From positions 13,519,219 to 13,583,218 of the forward strand of contig OY987251.1 of the NCBI GenBank assembly GCA_963920765.1: a DNA stretch of 64,000 nt, in the 5' to 3' direction. Shown here piece by piece: positions 1 through 11,580 of this stretch. This DNA comes from Ulota crispa (Eukaryota; Streptophyta; Bryopsida; Orthotrichales; Orthotrichaceae). How positions within the stretch are numbered: position 1 is the first letter of the stretch; each line of letters opens with the position of its first letter. The notes under the pieces were generated by a model, which was given only the letters and a program-made list of their open reading frames with translations, ran no database searches and was not told the origin of the DNA. The position numbers were made by a program, and so were the translations under genes.

Positions 1-87
1 AATATGAAAAAAAAACCGGTTGAAATTTGAATTCTTCTTAATAAAAACTAGTTTATTTGCTATACATATTTTTCATCACAACATAAG

Positions 88-444
88 TATGAGAATTGAT
101 ATGTGTACCAAACCCTTTTAACTATTATACCACAGTTACTATACAAGGATAATATTGACGATATTATAGTAGGTGTGGACCATGAAAAAAATATCACTAA
201 ATTGAAAATTCAACCTAATACCAAAGTTGTAATTTCAACTCTATTTTTCAACTCTAAATCATACTCATATAATTGATTAAAAAATCCAAATTAAACTTAC
301 AATTTATATGTCAAGTTGTGTCTTCAATTTTGTGATATTTTGTCCGTGATCCACACTTGCTATATTATCATAAATATTGGCCATACACAATAGGTGTGGT
401 AGAATAGTCAAAAGGGCGTGGTACACATAGCAATTCCTCATAAG
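88..444. repeat. MITE with about 125-bp terminal inverted repeats
   Basis: The left arm (about 88-210) and right arm (about 320-444) are near reverse complements. Both contain the GTGTACCA/TGGTACAC block, the CCCTTTT/AAAAGGG block and a GTGTGGA/TCCACAC block, so the segment could fold into one long hairpin. There is no coding capacity. The superfamily is not assigned because a clear target duplication could not be read. Confidence 0.6.
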
Positions 445-590
445 TATATAAGCAATATTACTAAAAAAATGATTGAAAATGAAAATGTAGGAGTTTACCA
501 CGGAAGTTTGAAATCTCCCTGGACATTGCTCATGTGAATGTTTTATTAGCTCTAGACTAGGCTCTAGATCACAAGAGAGGAGGCTTTGCA

Positions 591-1083
591 TTAACTCCTA
601 AAGGAACATTGTCCCTTTGGGGGACAAATGGTATTTCACGCATGTACCTATGGCTAAATTGCTTTGTGTGATTTTTTAAACTTTTATGAATGATAGGGAA
701 TCCAAAGATCTATGTGGGCATCAAAACCACACCTACCTGCAAACTAAAACTTCTCATAACTTTCATCTCACCAATAAAAATTGATTGATTTAAAGCTCCC
801 CATGTCTATATAAGTCTATAGAACTTGTTTCAGATTTTTATTTTTAAAAAATGCAGTTTTTAAAGAAGTTTTTGGGTTGCATGGAGTCCCTTGTTATCCA
901 TAAATTCATTTTTAGCTCCTTCAATAAATGTTGGAATAAAGAAAATTTTAGATGCCCACATAGAGCTTTGAATTTCTCATCATCCATAAAAGTTTCAAAA
1001 ATCACTCAAAGCAATTTAGCCATAGATACATGCCTAAAATCCCATTTGTCCCCCAGAAAGACCAAAAGTCCTTTAGGGGTTAA
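591..1083. mobile_element. TTAA-flanked MITE, family A (piggyBac-like signature)
   Basis: TTAA lies at 591-594 and 1080-1083. The body starts CTCCTAAAGGA and ends TCCTTTAGGGG. The ends are long inverted repeats of about 130 bp, sharing a GGGGGACAAATGG block, a CTATGGCTAAATTGCTTTG block and a TATGTGGGCATC block in opposite orientation. It carries no transposase. The subterminal sequence recurs at the left ends of the 1.84-kb and 30.25-kb elements and the right end of the 25.97-kb element, so these are related families. Confidence 0.8.
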
Positions 1084-1603
1084 GAGAAGCTAGAACAAGG
1101 GACTTTGAGTAAGTAATTTACTTGAAAAACAAGCCAGTATTACAAAGATAAAGCTAATCTCTCTTATTTGAATATCATGCTCTTTGTATAAACTTAAGCT
1201 AATAGGAGTTGCTCAAGGAGTAATGCTGGCTCTTTTTTGACATTCTGTTACATGGATTCTTCATTGTAACAGTCACAATACTTTGAAATCATGAATAATA
1301 AGTCATATATCATTGTGCTTATGCTTATAGACTCACTTAGTGATAATAAATAATTGAATTCTAATTTTGAATTGAAAATCAAAAGAACTGATATTGGACC
1401 TATAAATAAATTTTTGTACTCTTCACTTGGATGTCAACACTGAGTGTTTAGAAACTCTCAGTTGATCGAAATTGATAACTTTTGGATACAACGTGCCCTT
1501 TATGACAACGTTGGGGAAACATATAATTAATTTCAGTGAAGTTCATGATATTCTTGAAGAAATTCGTTTATTCAAATCTCCAACAAGAGCCAAACCATGG
1601 ACC

Positions 1604-1839
1604 TTAACCCTTGAATAACCATAGGGCATAGTATATACATTGATGTATAATTGTCAAACATGCTACCAATAAGAAATTTTAAGTTGGGATCTCAAGTAGC
1701 TCACTAGAATTGCATTGATTTATTCTCCAATTTTTTTGTTGGTTTTAAATGTAATAGAGGTGTGGATCCATTCCAAATATAAGAAAATTACCCCGTATTG
1801 TATTGGTCGCAAAGGGCCTCTCGGTTGTTTAAGGGTTAA
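1604..1839. mobile_element. TTAA-flanked MITE, family C copy 1
   Basis: This is about 235 bp between TTAA sites at 1604 and 1836. It is homologous along its length to 8996-9264 and, reversed, to 49758-50011. Shared blocks are TAGCTCACTAGAATTGCATT and AGGTGTGGATCCATT. Its right TTAA is also the left TTAA of the next element, so the two abut with a single shared target. Confidence 0.7.
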
Positions 1840-2943
1840 CCTCTAAAGACCCAAGTGGTCCCTTAGGGGCCAAGTGGGATTTCGGGCATGTACTTACAGC
1901 CAAACCACTTTAGGTGATTTTTTGAAATTTTTATGCAAGATGGGGAATTCAAAGATTTGTGTGGGCATTTGTTTTTTCTTCATTTTAATATTTATTGAAG
2001 AAGTTATGCATGAATAACTAAAAAACAAGGGAAAAGGGGGCAGCCCAAAAACTTCTTTAAAAATTTCATTAGAAAAATAACATTTTGACATTGGTTATTT
2101 AAACTTACATATATGTGGGAAGCTTTGAATCAATTGATTTTGATCGACAAGTGAGAAGTTTTAGTTTGCATGTAGGTATGGGACTCCGAAACCTCCTTTC
2201 CTCTTGTTCTTTATAAAATTTGGTGCTTTACTTTTTTGAGCTCTTTTTGTATTTGTTTTTTGACTTTTTTTTTCTAGGTTGTACTAGACTACAATTCCTT
2301 GGTTTCCACCATTTGGATCTATGTAATCCAAATTTTTGAATTTCTCTTAAATCCTCCAATTTTGCCTAGTGTATATGCAAATTTCATGACCTTGCGACAT
2401 AAATGCAAGATTTTACAAAGAATGATTCACACCTCCAATTCATTTGATAATTCTCCCACATTTGCTTAACTTGGTTTTCTACATGAGAAAAAAAAACTTC
2501 AACTTTGTGTAGAGAATTTTTTTTGATATATATATCAAGAAAAACATGTCCTAAACAACTGGTCCACGACAACTGCAAATGTCCTAAACGACTATACAAT
2601 GACTCAATTACAATAAAATTGAGTTGTTTAGGACATTTGCAATCGTCATGAAGCAGCCGCTTCGGACAAGATTTCTTCTAGTGATAGGAGAGGTCAAAGG
2701 CTTCTACAATTTTTGGAGCAGCACGGATTTTTTTAATTTTTTTTACTTTTGATGTCAATATTTCACTCTTGTACATCTAGAATGAGCTGCTCTTTTTTCC
2801 CACAAGTACCTTCCATAGTCTAGGGCAATATCTTATGGTTGGATTTCCAAAAAGCTTTTTTTCTACCATTCTACTCATTTCCCCAAAAGTGACAATTTTT
2901 AGTGACTTCCATGGAAAAAAGTGCTTGAGCGTTTAGGGGTTAA
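1836..2943. mobile_element. TTAA-flanked element, family B copy 1 (1.1 kb)
   Basis: TTAA lies at 1836-1839 and 2940-2943, and the right end is TTTAGGGG. It is homologous over its length to 30253-31171, with the same internal order: the GGGCAT block near the left, a T-rich tract in the middle, and CCCCAAAAGTG then AGTGACTT near the right end. Inside, 2549-2658 contains a smaller inverted repeat built on CATGTCCTAAAC/GTTTAGGACAT. No transposase is visible, so it is non-autonomous. Confidence 0.75.
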
Positions 2944-4080
2944 AGATTTTGTTGGTGGCTCCTATTGACTTCTATCGGCTTCTATTGACCTATTTTGTGA
3001 AATTTAGAGAAGGCCTTACATTTACACTAGGAAAGCGTCAAATTTATGGCTTTTTCTAGAATTTGGAGAGAATTTGTACTCCACCCACTTGAAATCCTCT
3101 TCACAACATCAATCAGCTATGACTCTTAAACTTAGCCAAATGTAGCTTGGTGCTTCAAATTTTGACAAGCCAAAACATGTCTTCTTTCTAACATTAGCCT
3201 TGCTAAACTTCCTCTAAATTTCAATTGAAACTAGCAATTACTCTAATCATTCATGATTAACTCAATTAACTTTCAAAAATACATTTCAAGTTATAAGAAT
3301 ACATTTTTACAAATTCACTCCAAAGAATATATAATGCAACAAAGTTGTTGTATATAGACATGGGAAAATTGATCCATGCCAAAAATTAATTAGTGTATCT
3401 CATGGCAAAATTTATATTCAAGCCCTACAACTCTAAGTTGGGCTTGCATTGTTATTAGTAATACAAGGCCATGTTGTGGTCTCTTGTTTGTCCATTAAGC
3501 CAAAAATCCTCCATACCCTTGGAAAACCTAAACAAATTCCAAATATATCTGTGTGGGCAAAATTCCTTACAACCACTATCTACCCACCATAAGTTTTTTC
3601 ATCCAAATAATGTAAACATTGATTTGTACAGTACCCTTGCATATCTTTGCGCCCAGCCCATTCTACCATTCCAAAAATTTAGCATTTTAAACAATACAAT
3701 TGACAGATTTGTATGTTGAATCATAGACCTCTAATTCTTACATGATCCTAATCAAGCATACCAAATTTTGAGTTCCAAAAATCAAAATCCTATTTTGGTG
3801 AATCATTTTAGATAAAATTCATGGTTTTACTTGACAGTTGATTAAAAAACATTGGTGATGAATTTTTGAGATTTGATTGTATGGGTATGTAGGCATCATG
3901 CGCACGTACATCTTTCTTTTGAACTAAAATCTTCAAAAAGTTTCAAAATTCCTTCTATAGAGATTTTAGTGTTAGGTCCATTATGACCAAATTTAGTACA
4001 ATAGATATCTCCATTCTTTAATTAGTTTTTGGCAAAATAAACATATTCCTCTGCTCAAAGGTACAAACTTAACCACAGTG
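2944..4080. other. AT-rich stretch, no gene recognised
   Basis: Both strands hold only short open frames with no recognisable domain, splice pattern or repeat family. The 82-codon frame at 3471-3719 has no feature that supports it as a gene. Confidence 0.5.
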
Positions 4081-4265
4081 TATGAGCTTCAAGAAGTCGT
4101 GCTGAAGCTATCATTTGAAGCTTCTAAAAGCTATCATTCGTTTGAAGTTTCAAGAAGCTATCATTAGTGCTGAAGCTATATCTATTGAAGCTTCTCAAAG
4201 TTATACCTATCAAAGCTTTGAGAAGCTATTGTTAGCTTCAGCATGAAGCTATTTAAAGCTTTGTG
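4080..4265. repeat. Degenerate GAAGCTTC-rich tandem repeat
   Basis: Irregular units of about 30 bp are built around GAAGCTAT and GAAGCTTCT. The alternating GAA/TTC spacing resembles heat-shock elements, but no gene follows that would make use of one likely. The simplest reading is a decayed tandem repeat. Confidence 0.5.
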
Positions 4266-4726
4266 TTGAAACTCGTTTAACGTGCCCAAGCTATTGGCGC
4301 AAGAGATTGCAAGTTTGAGGTGGAGTGCGGAGGTTTGCAAGCGCTGTCCCGTGCACTCAGGTAATTGCTGCTCTGAGTGACCGTGCTGGACAAGGCTACA
4401 AAAACTTGAGAGATCAAGTTTTGATTCTTCCTCCTTCTGTTATATTTCTCTGCCATCATGTCGTCATACGTTTAGTTACAGCTTTTATGCAAAGCCAATA
4501 AGGAGTTTTGAGTTATCTAAGGCTGTTTTGTAGTCTTGTTTCTCCTATTATATTGATCATCTTTTAGTATTTTTGGTCTAACCTGCATAATATTTTAGTA
4601 TTTTTTATTTTTATTTTGTAGCTAGAGTTTCTGTAAATCGTAAATCTCATATTGCTGGATATGCATGGAATACACGGTTCTGAATTGTCAGTCTCTATAT
4701 TTTGATTAGATTTTATTTGTTTTTCT

Positions 4727-6482
4727 ATCTTCCGTTGGCCTATTTTGTGACTGACTTTAAGAGTATAATGATCAAGGTATAGATAAGAGCCCACAGGATA
4801 TGAGACGAATAGAATAAGATAGTAGATATGAGCTGTCGTCCGAATGATGGAATTTGAAATTAAATTCAAAATCCACTGGCCAAAATTTCAGATCGTGAGA
4901 ACAGAGCAAGTCTTGATCATGTGGGTGATCAATCCTACTTTGTCACCACGACAATTAATATAGTTAAATTTGGTTTAACTCAAATTGTCCGCAACAAGAT
5001 TTACAAAATAGAATAAAAATAAAATGACAAACAAGCCTTCAAAATCGGCTATGAATAACAAAGGTACATTCCACATACATAAAAGATAAACCCAAAACAT
5101 TCCTCTTGAAATCTTTGTATTTTCAGATCTTCAAGTTTATATGTCTTCAAATCTTCATGTTTAAAAAAAAACTTTCGGAAAAATCATAATCAACAAGTTC
5201 TAAAAAAGCTACAACCTTCTATCTAGTGTCACAAATAGCTCAAAAATGCAAATGATAAGTATAATAGCATTTTAGAAAGCCTTTCTAACCTTTTGACATC
5301 CGTCTAAATTTCAACTCAATCTCAGCTATAGTCCAAAAATTATGCGGGTTCAAAGTAGAGGTTATTTTTTGTTCTTGCAAACTAAACAATGCATTTTTAA
5401 ACCTTTATAATTTTTGTTTTACTAATCTCTCCTACAAAAGTAATATCAATTTAGAAAGATGATAGCACTGGCTACAATTTATAAACATTACACTAAAAAC
5501 TAAAATTTTGTCCGATAGTTCAAATCAATCAAAGATAGAACCTCATTTGTTTAGAGAGCACCTAATCTTTCAATTTCTACACATTATAACTTCTTCAATA
5601 GAACTCCAAATAGAATAGGTGATGACAATTTAAAAAGATATAGCAACAAATTGTCTCTCTTAAAGGTTTGAGAATAAAACTTTATACAGTTCAAAAGTTG
5701 AAGTTTCTCAAAGTTTTGCCTTTCTCCCAACAAAAAGATAGCAGCCACTTTTAATTCTTCACACCTTCATAGCTTTCTCCTCCAAATTCTAAATCACAAG
5801 TTTAATGATTTTTTAGAAAACTAATACTAAGATGAATATTTTTCTTAACTTTTGTTACAGAATGATATACAGATCATAAGTTATAGCTTATTGAAGCCTT
5901 AGCTTTTCTTCATAATTCAGTTTTTTAACTCTAGAATTCAAACATTCATAACTTTTGCATTCCAACTGTAAATTAAACTTGCAAATTCATTTTGTAAAAG
6001 TTATAGCACATGGAACATTTTTTTCAAATTTCAATTAAAAATAATGCATATACAGAAAGTTCTTTAAAATAAAAATTTTAGATATTTTTCTCTCTTCCAA
6101 CCTACACTCATACACTAAATTCTAACATACTAAAGAATCTCTTTTATTACATTTCAACCTTATCCACGGTAGGAGGGTGGGGCAAATCAACTCATATCTT
6201 TCTCCTTCCTAACTCCACTATAGATGCCAATTCTTTTTTCCTTTCATATATTTCTAAATTATTTCTAAATCCTTAGTGTTTTTATTCTAAGAAATGCAAA
6301 ATACATGAATATTTCAAAACACATAGATAAACATATAAAAATGAATAAACACAAAATAAACACCACTATAAAGTGGCCATGCGCCTTTGCAATTATATAA
6401 TAGCGTCAAACGGTTATCTTCAATTGCCAAGTTGTAGACTTGGTTAGATAAAGAAGCGGTCGTCTTTGGCTGCCCACCGGTA
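4727..6482. repeat. Dispersed 1.75-kb repeat, copy 1
   Basis: It aligns over its full length with 21137-22890. Shared blocks in the same order are CGTTGGCCTAT at the start, then CATGTGGGTGATCA, CGCAACAAG, a GTCTTCAAGTC-type block, GGTAGG.GGTGGG, and AATAGCGTCAAACG near the end. No open frame spans it. The length and lack of coding would fit a solo LTR, but TG/CA ends with a 5-bp duplication could not be confirmed. Confidence 0.65.
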
Positions 6483-6604
6483 TGGACTGGGTCCGTGTTT
6501 GCTTGCCTTCCGTTGTTTTTGTTGTCTTTGAACTCTCAAAGAATGTAGCATCAGTTTTTGAAAATAACAGATGTTACGAAACCGAATATAAAGTTTATAC
6601 TAGA

Positions 6605-7510
6605 CTTGTTAATATTAAATCAATAACTGCTATCCGCATAAAAATTTGAAATTATTAAGTTACTCACATTTATGAATAATCCACTAAATGCAAAGCAAAA
6701 TAAAAACACTGTCTAGTAGTTTACTATTTTTACCCTATTGAGTAAAAATAGTAAAGCATTTTGCGGAACAATGACTGTCTGTTTCCGTACAATGTATGCT
6801 TGAAAATAATAGAATAGTCTTTTTGCAATGGAGGAAGCCTGAAAAAGCGGCTGGGAGGGTTTGCACAATAAATGAAAGGTGAAGGTAGTTTTCCTACTAT
6901 TTCCTCTGGCCAAAGAACTTTGTAGTATGCGGATGAAACTCAATTTATTACTTTCAAATATGCACATTTACTTCATGTATGCTCAATCTGCTCTAAAATG
7001 GGAAATGTATCTCTAAGCACTTTCTCCAATAAAACTTGTGTTGCTATTAACGTTAAATGGCTTAGAGATAAAATATGATTGCTGAAAAAACCATACTGCT
7101 TTTAGTGTTAAATTACTCAAAGAGAAGATATGATAGCTAGAAAAAATTGAATTGCTATTAATGTTGGATTACTTAGAGAAAAAAACATGATTGCTACAAA
7201 AATTGTATTGCTTTTAGCGATAAACTGCTTAGAGAGAAAACATGATAGCTCAGAAAAGTTTGAATTCGATTAGGACTTTTGTGGGTTGGGTGTTTATTGT
7301 TTTGAATTTTTTTGCATCGACTGGTTATAGTCAGATGTTCTGGCTTATTAATATTAAATAAAAAATTGCTATCTGCATAAAAATTTGAAATCATTAAGTT
7401 ACTCACATTCATGAATAGTTCACTGAATGCAAAGTAAAATAAAACACGTAGTATGTGGATGAAACTCAATTTACTACTCTCAAATATGCACACTCACTCC
7501 CTGTATGCTC
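6605..7510. repeat. Local duplication around a 57-bp tandem array
   Basis: The block at 6605-6715 and 6918-6970 recurs at 7340-7510, sharing ATAAAAATTTGAAAT, AAGTTACTCACATT and GGATGAAACTCAATTTA. The two copies bracket the short tandem array at 7031-7263, so the whole may be one decayed element with internally duplicated ends. Confidence 0.6.
7031..7263. repeat. Tandem repeat, about 57 bp x 4
   Basis: Four diverged units each contain TTGCT(A/T)TTA, then a GTTAAAT-like block, then CTTAGAGA, then ATGATTGCT or ATGATAGCT. It is non-coding. Confidence 0.65.
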
Positions 7511-7699
7511 CAAATTTTGAACTACATCAATAACAACTTCATCAATGGCAACTTCAGTGCCGACTGCCTTCAGAGGTACTATGTCTTGTTTTGTTGTCAC
7601 ATTTAAATTATCCTTGTATTGTTTTGGCTTAACTAATATTTTTAATTGTTGTTTAGATCATGTTTTTCAAATTGCCTCAAGAAGGTGTGGTGCATCTTT

Positions 7700-8233
7700 A
7701 TGTGGTGCATCTTTATGTTCAAGACCACTTCGCAAGTGGTACAACCAGAGGTGAAGAAGAAGAGAAGGAAAAAGAAGAAGAGCAATGTGGCATTGCCCCT
7801 ACTAGATGCCATTCCTATCAAAGATCCTGCACTCAAAGATGGAGTCCTTGCCCTCCACACCGCCATTGAGACAGGAGAAGGTGAAGAAGGCGAGCTTGCA
7901 ACAATGGAGGCGTGTGTTGAAGGTAGTTTGGCAACAATGGAGCCTAGTCTGGCAACAATGGATGCTCGTGTTGAAGGCAGTCTGTTAAGAATGGAGGCAC
8001 GTGTTGAAGGTGGGTGAACAACAATGGAGGCGGATTTGATACAAAAGGTGGCGCTTGGTGAACACAAGGTAAATTTTGAAGTTGAACCTTAACAAAAAGG
8101 AATTTATATGTGTAGTATTAAGTATGAATTTGACAAGTGAGTTAATTCTGATTTCAGGTCATAGAGCTCATTGTGTCCATGAAAGATGAGATTTCTGCAC
8201 TAAAGCAGGATGTTTTTGCAAGGAAGCCATCAG
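7700..8233 (+). pseudogene. Unrecognised gene fragment with 11-residue repeats
   Basis: I do not recognise this protein. A lysine/arginine-rich stretch (EVKKKRRKKKKSNVALPL) and an acidic stretch (ETGEGEEGE) are followed by 11-residue repeats of the type MEARVEGSLAT, encoded by units at 7904-7936, 7937-7957 (shortened), 7958-7990 and 7991-8023. The frame continues to AAG at 8068, followed by a good donor (gtaaat). It resumes after ttcag at 8158 in phase and reads through a helical stretch (VSMKDEISALKQDVFARK) to 8233, before gtatgg. In the fourth repeat a TGA at 8015-8017 replaces the leucine codon, so this allele looks broken. The basic region plus coiled coil suggests a nuclear or scaffold protein or a transposon-borne gene. 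No 5' or 3' limit was found. Confidence 0.4.
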
Positions 8234-8383
8234 GTATGGATCCTTCAGCAATATTATCTTTTTATCTCGACGCAGACTCTAAATCTAGCCCATACAAGTG
8301 GTATAGTTTGGTCCCCAGCCCTGATGTGCTGTTAAACCCCAAGCCGTGATCTTCTTCAAGCCCCAGCCATTCACTAAATACCC

Positions 8384-8490
8384 TATAAGCTAAAGGGCAG
8401 CATTTTAAGACCCTAATATGCTTAAGGGCAAAATTTCAAGACCCTAAAATTCTTAAGGGCAACATTTAAAGACTCTAAAGGGAAACATTT
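8384..8490. repeat. Short tandem repeat, about 34 bp x 3
   Basis: Units carry the pattern AAGACCCTAA, then CTTAAGGGCAA, then CATTT. It lies between the unknown gene fragment and the transporter remnant and is non-coding. Confidence 0.55.
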
Positions 8491-8539
8491 CTATAATTGA
8501 ATTTTGAAGTTTGTTTGGAATTGAGATGTAATCCATAAT

Positions 8540-9551
8540 CAACTGGTTTTGCTCTTACCATGATTTTCAACTACATGTTTTGGAGCTCTACTTGTAAAAA
8601 ATCAGATACAAACCAAAGAAAACACGCATATTTTGCACTAAATGACATTGAACACATCTAATGGACTTGTCTATGTAATCTAATGACACCTTTAACTTCT
8701 AAAATAGCTAACATACATGAAGGCTGTTAAGGATTTAAATACAACAAGACTACCACATGGCATTTCTTAAAGCACATACACTTTGCAAAAGGATGAGGGA
8801 CTATGTCTATGCAAGTATAATTTTAAACTTTGGAATTTCAAGTTTGGGGTTTAGTGCCTAAACTTGACACGTGCAACACCCAACATGTAATGACAATCCT
8901 GAGTTTTGACTGAGCACTTCTTTGAATAAGATGTTAACTTGTAAAACTTACCATGCCTAATATAATTGCAATTTGGATGTAGAAATAATGACATCTTAAC
9001 CTTTAAACATCCCATGGGTATAGTAGATATGTTGCCATATAATTGGCATTTTTGCTACCAATAAAAAGTTGCAGCTTGAGATTTTAAATAGCTCACTAGA
9101 ATTGCATTGATCCAACTTCTTTGTTAATCTTAAATCTAGTAAAGGTGTGGATCCATTTCAAATACAAGAAAAGTACATTAATTATATTGGATCCATTTGA
9201 AGCACAAGAAAAGTACCTTGTATTGTATTGGTTGCAAAGGGTTTTTTGGATGTTAAAAGATTAAGGGATTTGAGGATGAATTCTGTATTGAGAATTTTGC
9301 CAAGGAAAACATGGAAATATATCGTATACAAAAGTTACACGTTTCTACTTGAGGTCGAGATACTTACAATTAACCACTTGTTTTTTTTTAAAATTTGTGG
9401 AGTTATATATTCAGTTGTGGGAAACTTTGGTATGTGCATGTCCTTTCGGATATTTGCAGCTGAGTACGTGAGCACAGTACTATTTGTTGCAATGTTTGTC
9501 CCAGAGACACGTTGCCGCACGCTTGAACAAATTGAATCCTCCTTCAAGTGA
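8540..9551 (+). pseudogene. ERD6-like sugar transporter remnant, copy 1 (C-terminal exons)
   Basis: Two C-terminal exons of a plant monosaccharide transporter (major facilitator superfamily, ERD6-like) remain. The first (about 8540-8597) still spells NWF and then, after a 6-bp loss relative to copy 2, TMIFNYM and WSS, the start of the last membrane helices. The second (9415-9551, after tattcag) encodes a hydrophobic helix followed by VPETRCRTLEQIESSFK and a TGA stop. This matches the family's C-terminal VPETKGRTLEEIQ motif, with KG changed to RC. No earlier exons are visible upstream. A family C TTAA element (8996-9264) occupies the intron. The family exports or imports monosaccharides at vacuolar or plasma membranes. 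Without the N-terminal half this copy cannot make a 12-helix carrier. Confidence 0.7.
8996..9264. mobile_element. TTAA-flanked MITE, family C copy 2
   Basis: TTAA lies at 8996-8999 and 9261-9264. It is homologous to 1604-1839. It contains a small internal duplication: GGATCCATTT...AAGAAAAGTACC occurs twice. It sits in the intron of the transporter remnant. Confidence 0.65.
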
Positions 9552-9858
9552 GCCCGGGGGTTAGAATAATTCTTTGGCTCTTGCTCTGTGAGCCCTTTGC
9601 TTTTAGGGTTTTTTTCAAATTTTTATTTTATTACTTTTCTTTAGTTTTAGATAGACTTGAACTACTCCTTGTTCAGTTGGAATACCCGTGGAAGGTTGGA
9701 GGTTGTTGCTGAGTGTATAAATTATGACTTGACCAATATAAAGTAGCCAATCAAATGTGTGGATGTTTTCATTTTGCACTAGGGTTTCTGCCAGGTGTAG
9801 TTTGGTGTCTCTTTTTGGGGAAATTTCTTTTTACAACAATTTGATAGAAATATGGGCA

Positions 9859-10510
9859 TTAACCCCTAAATGCCCAAGGCCTTTTTGAACTTCTTGGCAT
9901 TTTCAGGAAAGTGAACTATCAACCAACCTTTTCATAAATCTCATCAAGTTTTTTTTATACTGTAACCATACAAACTTAAACTTGACATGTTAGAGATTAC
10001 ATGGAAAAAGAAAACACAACAATATCACTTATAGTTTGAAAAATTATAATGTTTGAACATGAGGGTGTTAAAATTGCAAAAGTGACTTGAAATTTTCTAA
10101 TCCTCATTTCACATGTAAAATCTAAAAATTTGGTCATCAAAAAACTATGAGGTTTAAAGTCATTACATGTTTAATCTCAACTAATTTACAACTTTCAAAA
10201 TCTACTCCTCTATTTTTTAGAATGAATTTCTAATGCAGATTTTTCTCTAAGCTCTTGTGTATTTGAGGCTAATTTTCAAGATCTTTCAACACTAAAAAAC
10301 TCAAGATTGCAATGGACACCCTTGTACAAAATCTTGAATAGAAAAATCATGAACATTCATTTTCAAAATCAGATTTTGATGTTGAAAATAGACTTAAAAA
10401 CAAACTAGTGTTCAAAAGAAAATACCAAAAATAGTGATTTGATAAGGTTATATGCGTCTTCCAAGTTTTGCAAACACCCAAATTGGGTGCCTTGGGCATT
10501 TAGGGGTTAA
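9859..10510. mobile_element. TTAA-flanked element, family D copy 1
   Basis: TTAA lies at 9859-9862 and 10507-10510, with ends CCCCTAAATGCCC and GGGCATTTAGGGG. It is the same orientation and structure as 50200-50845. The copies at 24905-25555 and 54710-55351 are in the opposite orientation. All four are about 650 bp and lack coding sequence. This copy has the best preserved ends of the family. Confidence 0.85.
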
Positions 10511-10524
10511 TCAAGTTTGGCTAT

Positions 10525-10785
10525 TATAGTAGAACTCCTCTAAACCGATATCCTCCAAACTGATATCCTCCATAATCTAATATATAACACAAATCTCAAT
10601 GTCAGACCATACGTCAATCAGAAACCAAAGCAATTAATTCAATAGCAGTAATGCTCCTTAGTGCTATCCCGGCACTAACCTCAAGGTCACTTCACTTACA
10701 CTTCCACAAAATTAATTGATAACTTACTTAAACTAATCTAGTTTCTAGGATCCTAACCATATCAGTTTAGAGGAGTTCTATTGTA
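10525..10785. mobile_element. 260-bp MITE with 27-bp inverted ends
   Basis: The ends are TAGTAGAACTCCTCTAAA (left) and TTTAGAGGAGTTCTATTG (right), reverse complements with few mismatches. A second partial CTCCAAACTGATATCCTCC lies just inside the left end. It fills the gap between a family D element and a Stowaway-like MITE. The superfamily is not assigned. Confidence 0.6.
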
Positions 10786-11369
10786 CTTCCTTTGTCCCCT
10801 TATAATGCTCCAAAATACTTCTCAATGAGGGATTAACTATAATTTTAGTCATTATGCTAGTGACAAATGCATTCTAGAATTAATATACCACCTATCAAAT
10901 ATCTACAAAATCTCAGGTTTTTATGTTGTCATTTAGACATCCAAATTTCATACAAAAAGTACCATATTTGTGCATAGTTTGAGAAGGTTGCTAGCTCCTT
11001 ATTATTTTAGTCTTTGTATTGATCACACATGCATTCTACAATCAATATACCACCTACCAAATGTGTGTAAAATCTCTAGCTTTGATGTTGCTATTTGGGC
11101 ACCCAAATTTCATGCAAAAAGTACCATATTTGTACATGTTGCTAGCTCCTCATTATTGATGATTTAAAGATTAGTAGCAACAATGATACCTCATATGGGC
11201 AAGGCCAAGCTTGTTAGAAGAGGAATGCTCTTTAATAGCTTAACTTGCCCACATGAGACTATTGGACATGACAAATGTTTTATTAGAAATTGAAATTAGC
11301 AAAAGGGTGCTTTTTAGTGGGACAAGAACTATGCCTAATTTGGAGCTTTATAGTGGGACAGAGGGAGTA
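10784..11369. mobile_element. Stowaway-like MITE (Tc1/mariner type)
   Basis: The ends TA-CTTCCTTTGTCCC and GGGACAGAGGGAG-TA match the CTCCCTCCGT-type Stowaway terminus, and TA is duplicated on both sides. The inverted repeat continues through ATAATGCTCCAAA / TTTGGAGCTTTAT. It contains the tandem duplication at 10849-11160. At about 585 bp it is longer than most Stowaways because of that duplication. Confidence 0.7.
10849..11160. repeat. Direct duplication of about 150 bp
   Basis: Two copies share ATATACCACCTA, AAATCTC, CCAAATTTCAT and AAAAAGTACCATATTTGT, then TTGCTAGCTCCT. The duplication lies inside the Stowaway-like element. Confidence 0.7.
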
Positions 11370-11580
11370 GTTGTTTGGGGGAGGCATCATTTCTTTTACT
11401 GTAATTTTCTCAACCCTTTGTTGTTTTTAGTTTTTTTTCTTATTTGCATAGAGTTGCCAAACTGGAGTATTTTGTTTATATTTTCCCTTGTGAAGGTATG
11501 TATTGTATAGTCATTTGCAGCCAGTGTTTGGAATTTTGGAGTACTTTGTTTTAAAATTCCTATAATCTTTGTTTCTTTGC

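Noticed and set aside
4080-4265. Heat-shock element cluster
   Set aside because: GAA/TTC spacing is irregular and no gene follows. A degenerate tandem repeat is simpler.
4727-6482. LTR retrotransposon with paired LTRs at 4.7 and 21.1 kb
   Set aside because: The 14.6 kb between the copies contains unrelated genes and elements and no gag-pol. The copies are dispersed repeats at most.
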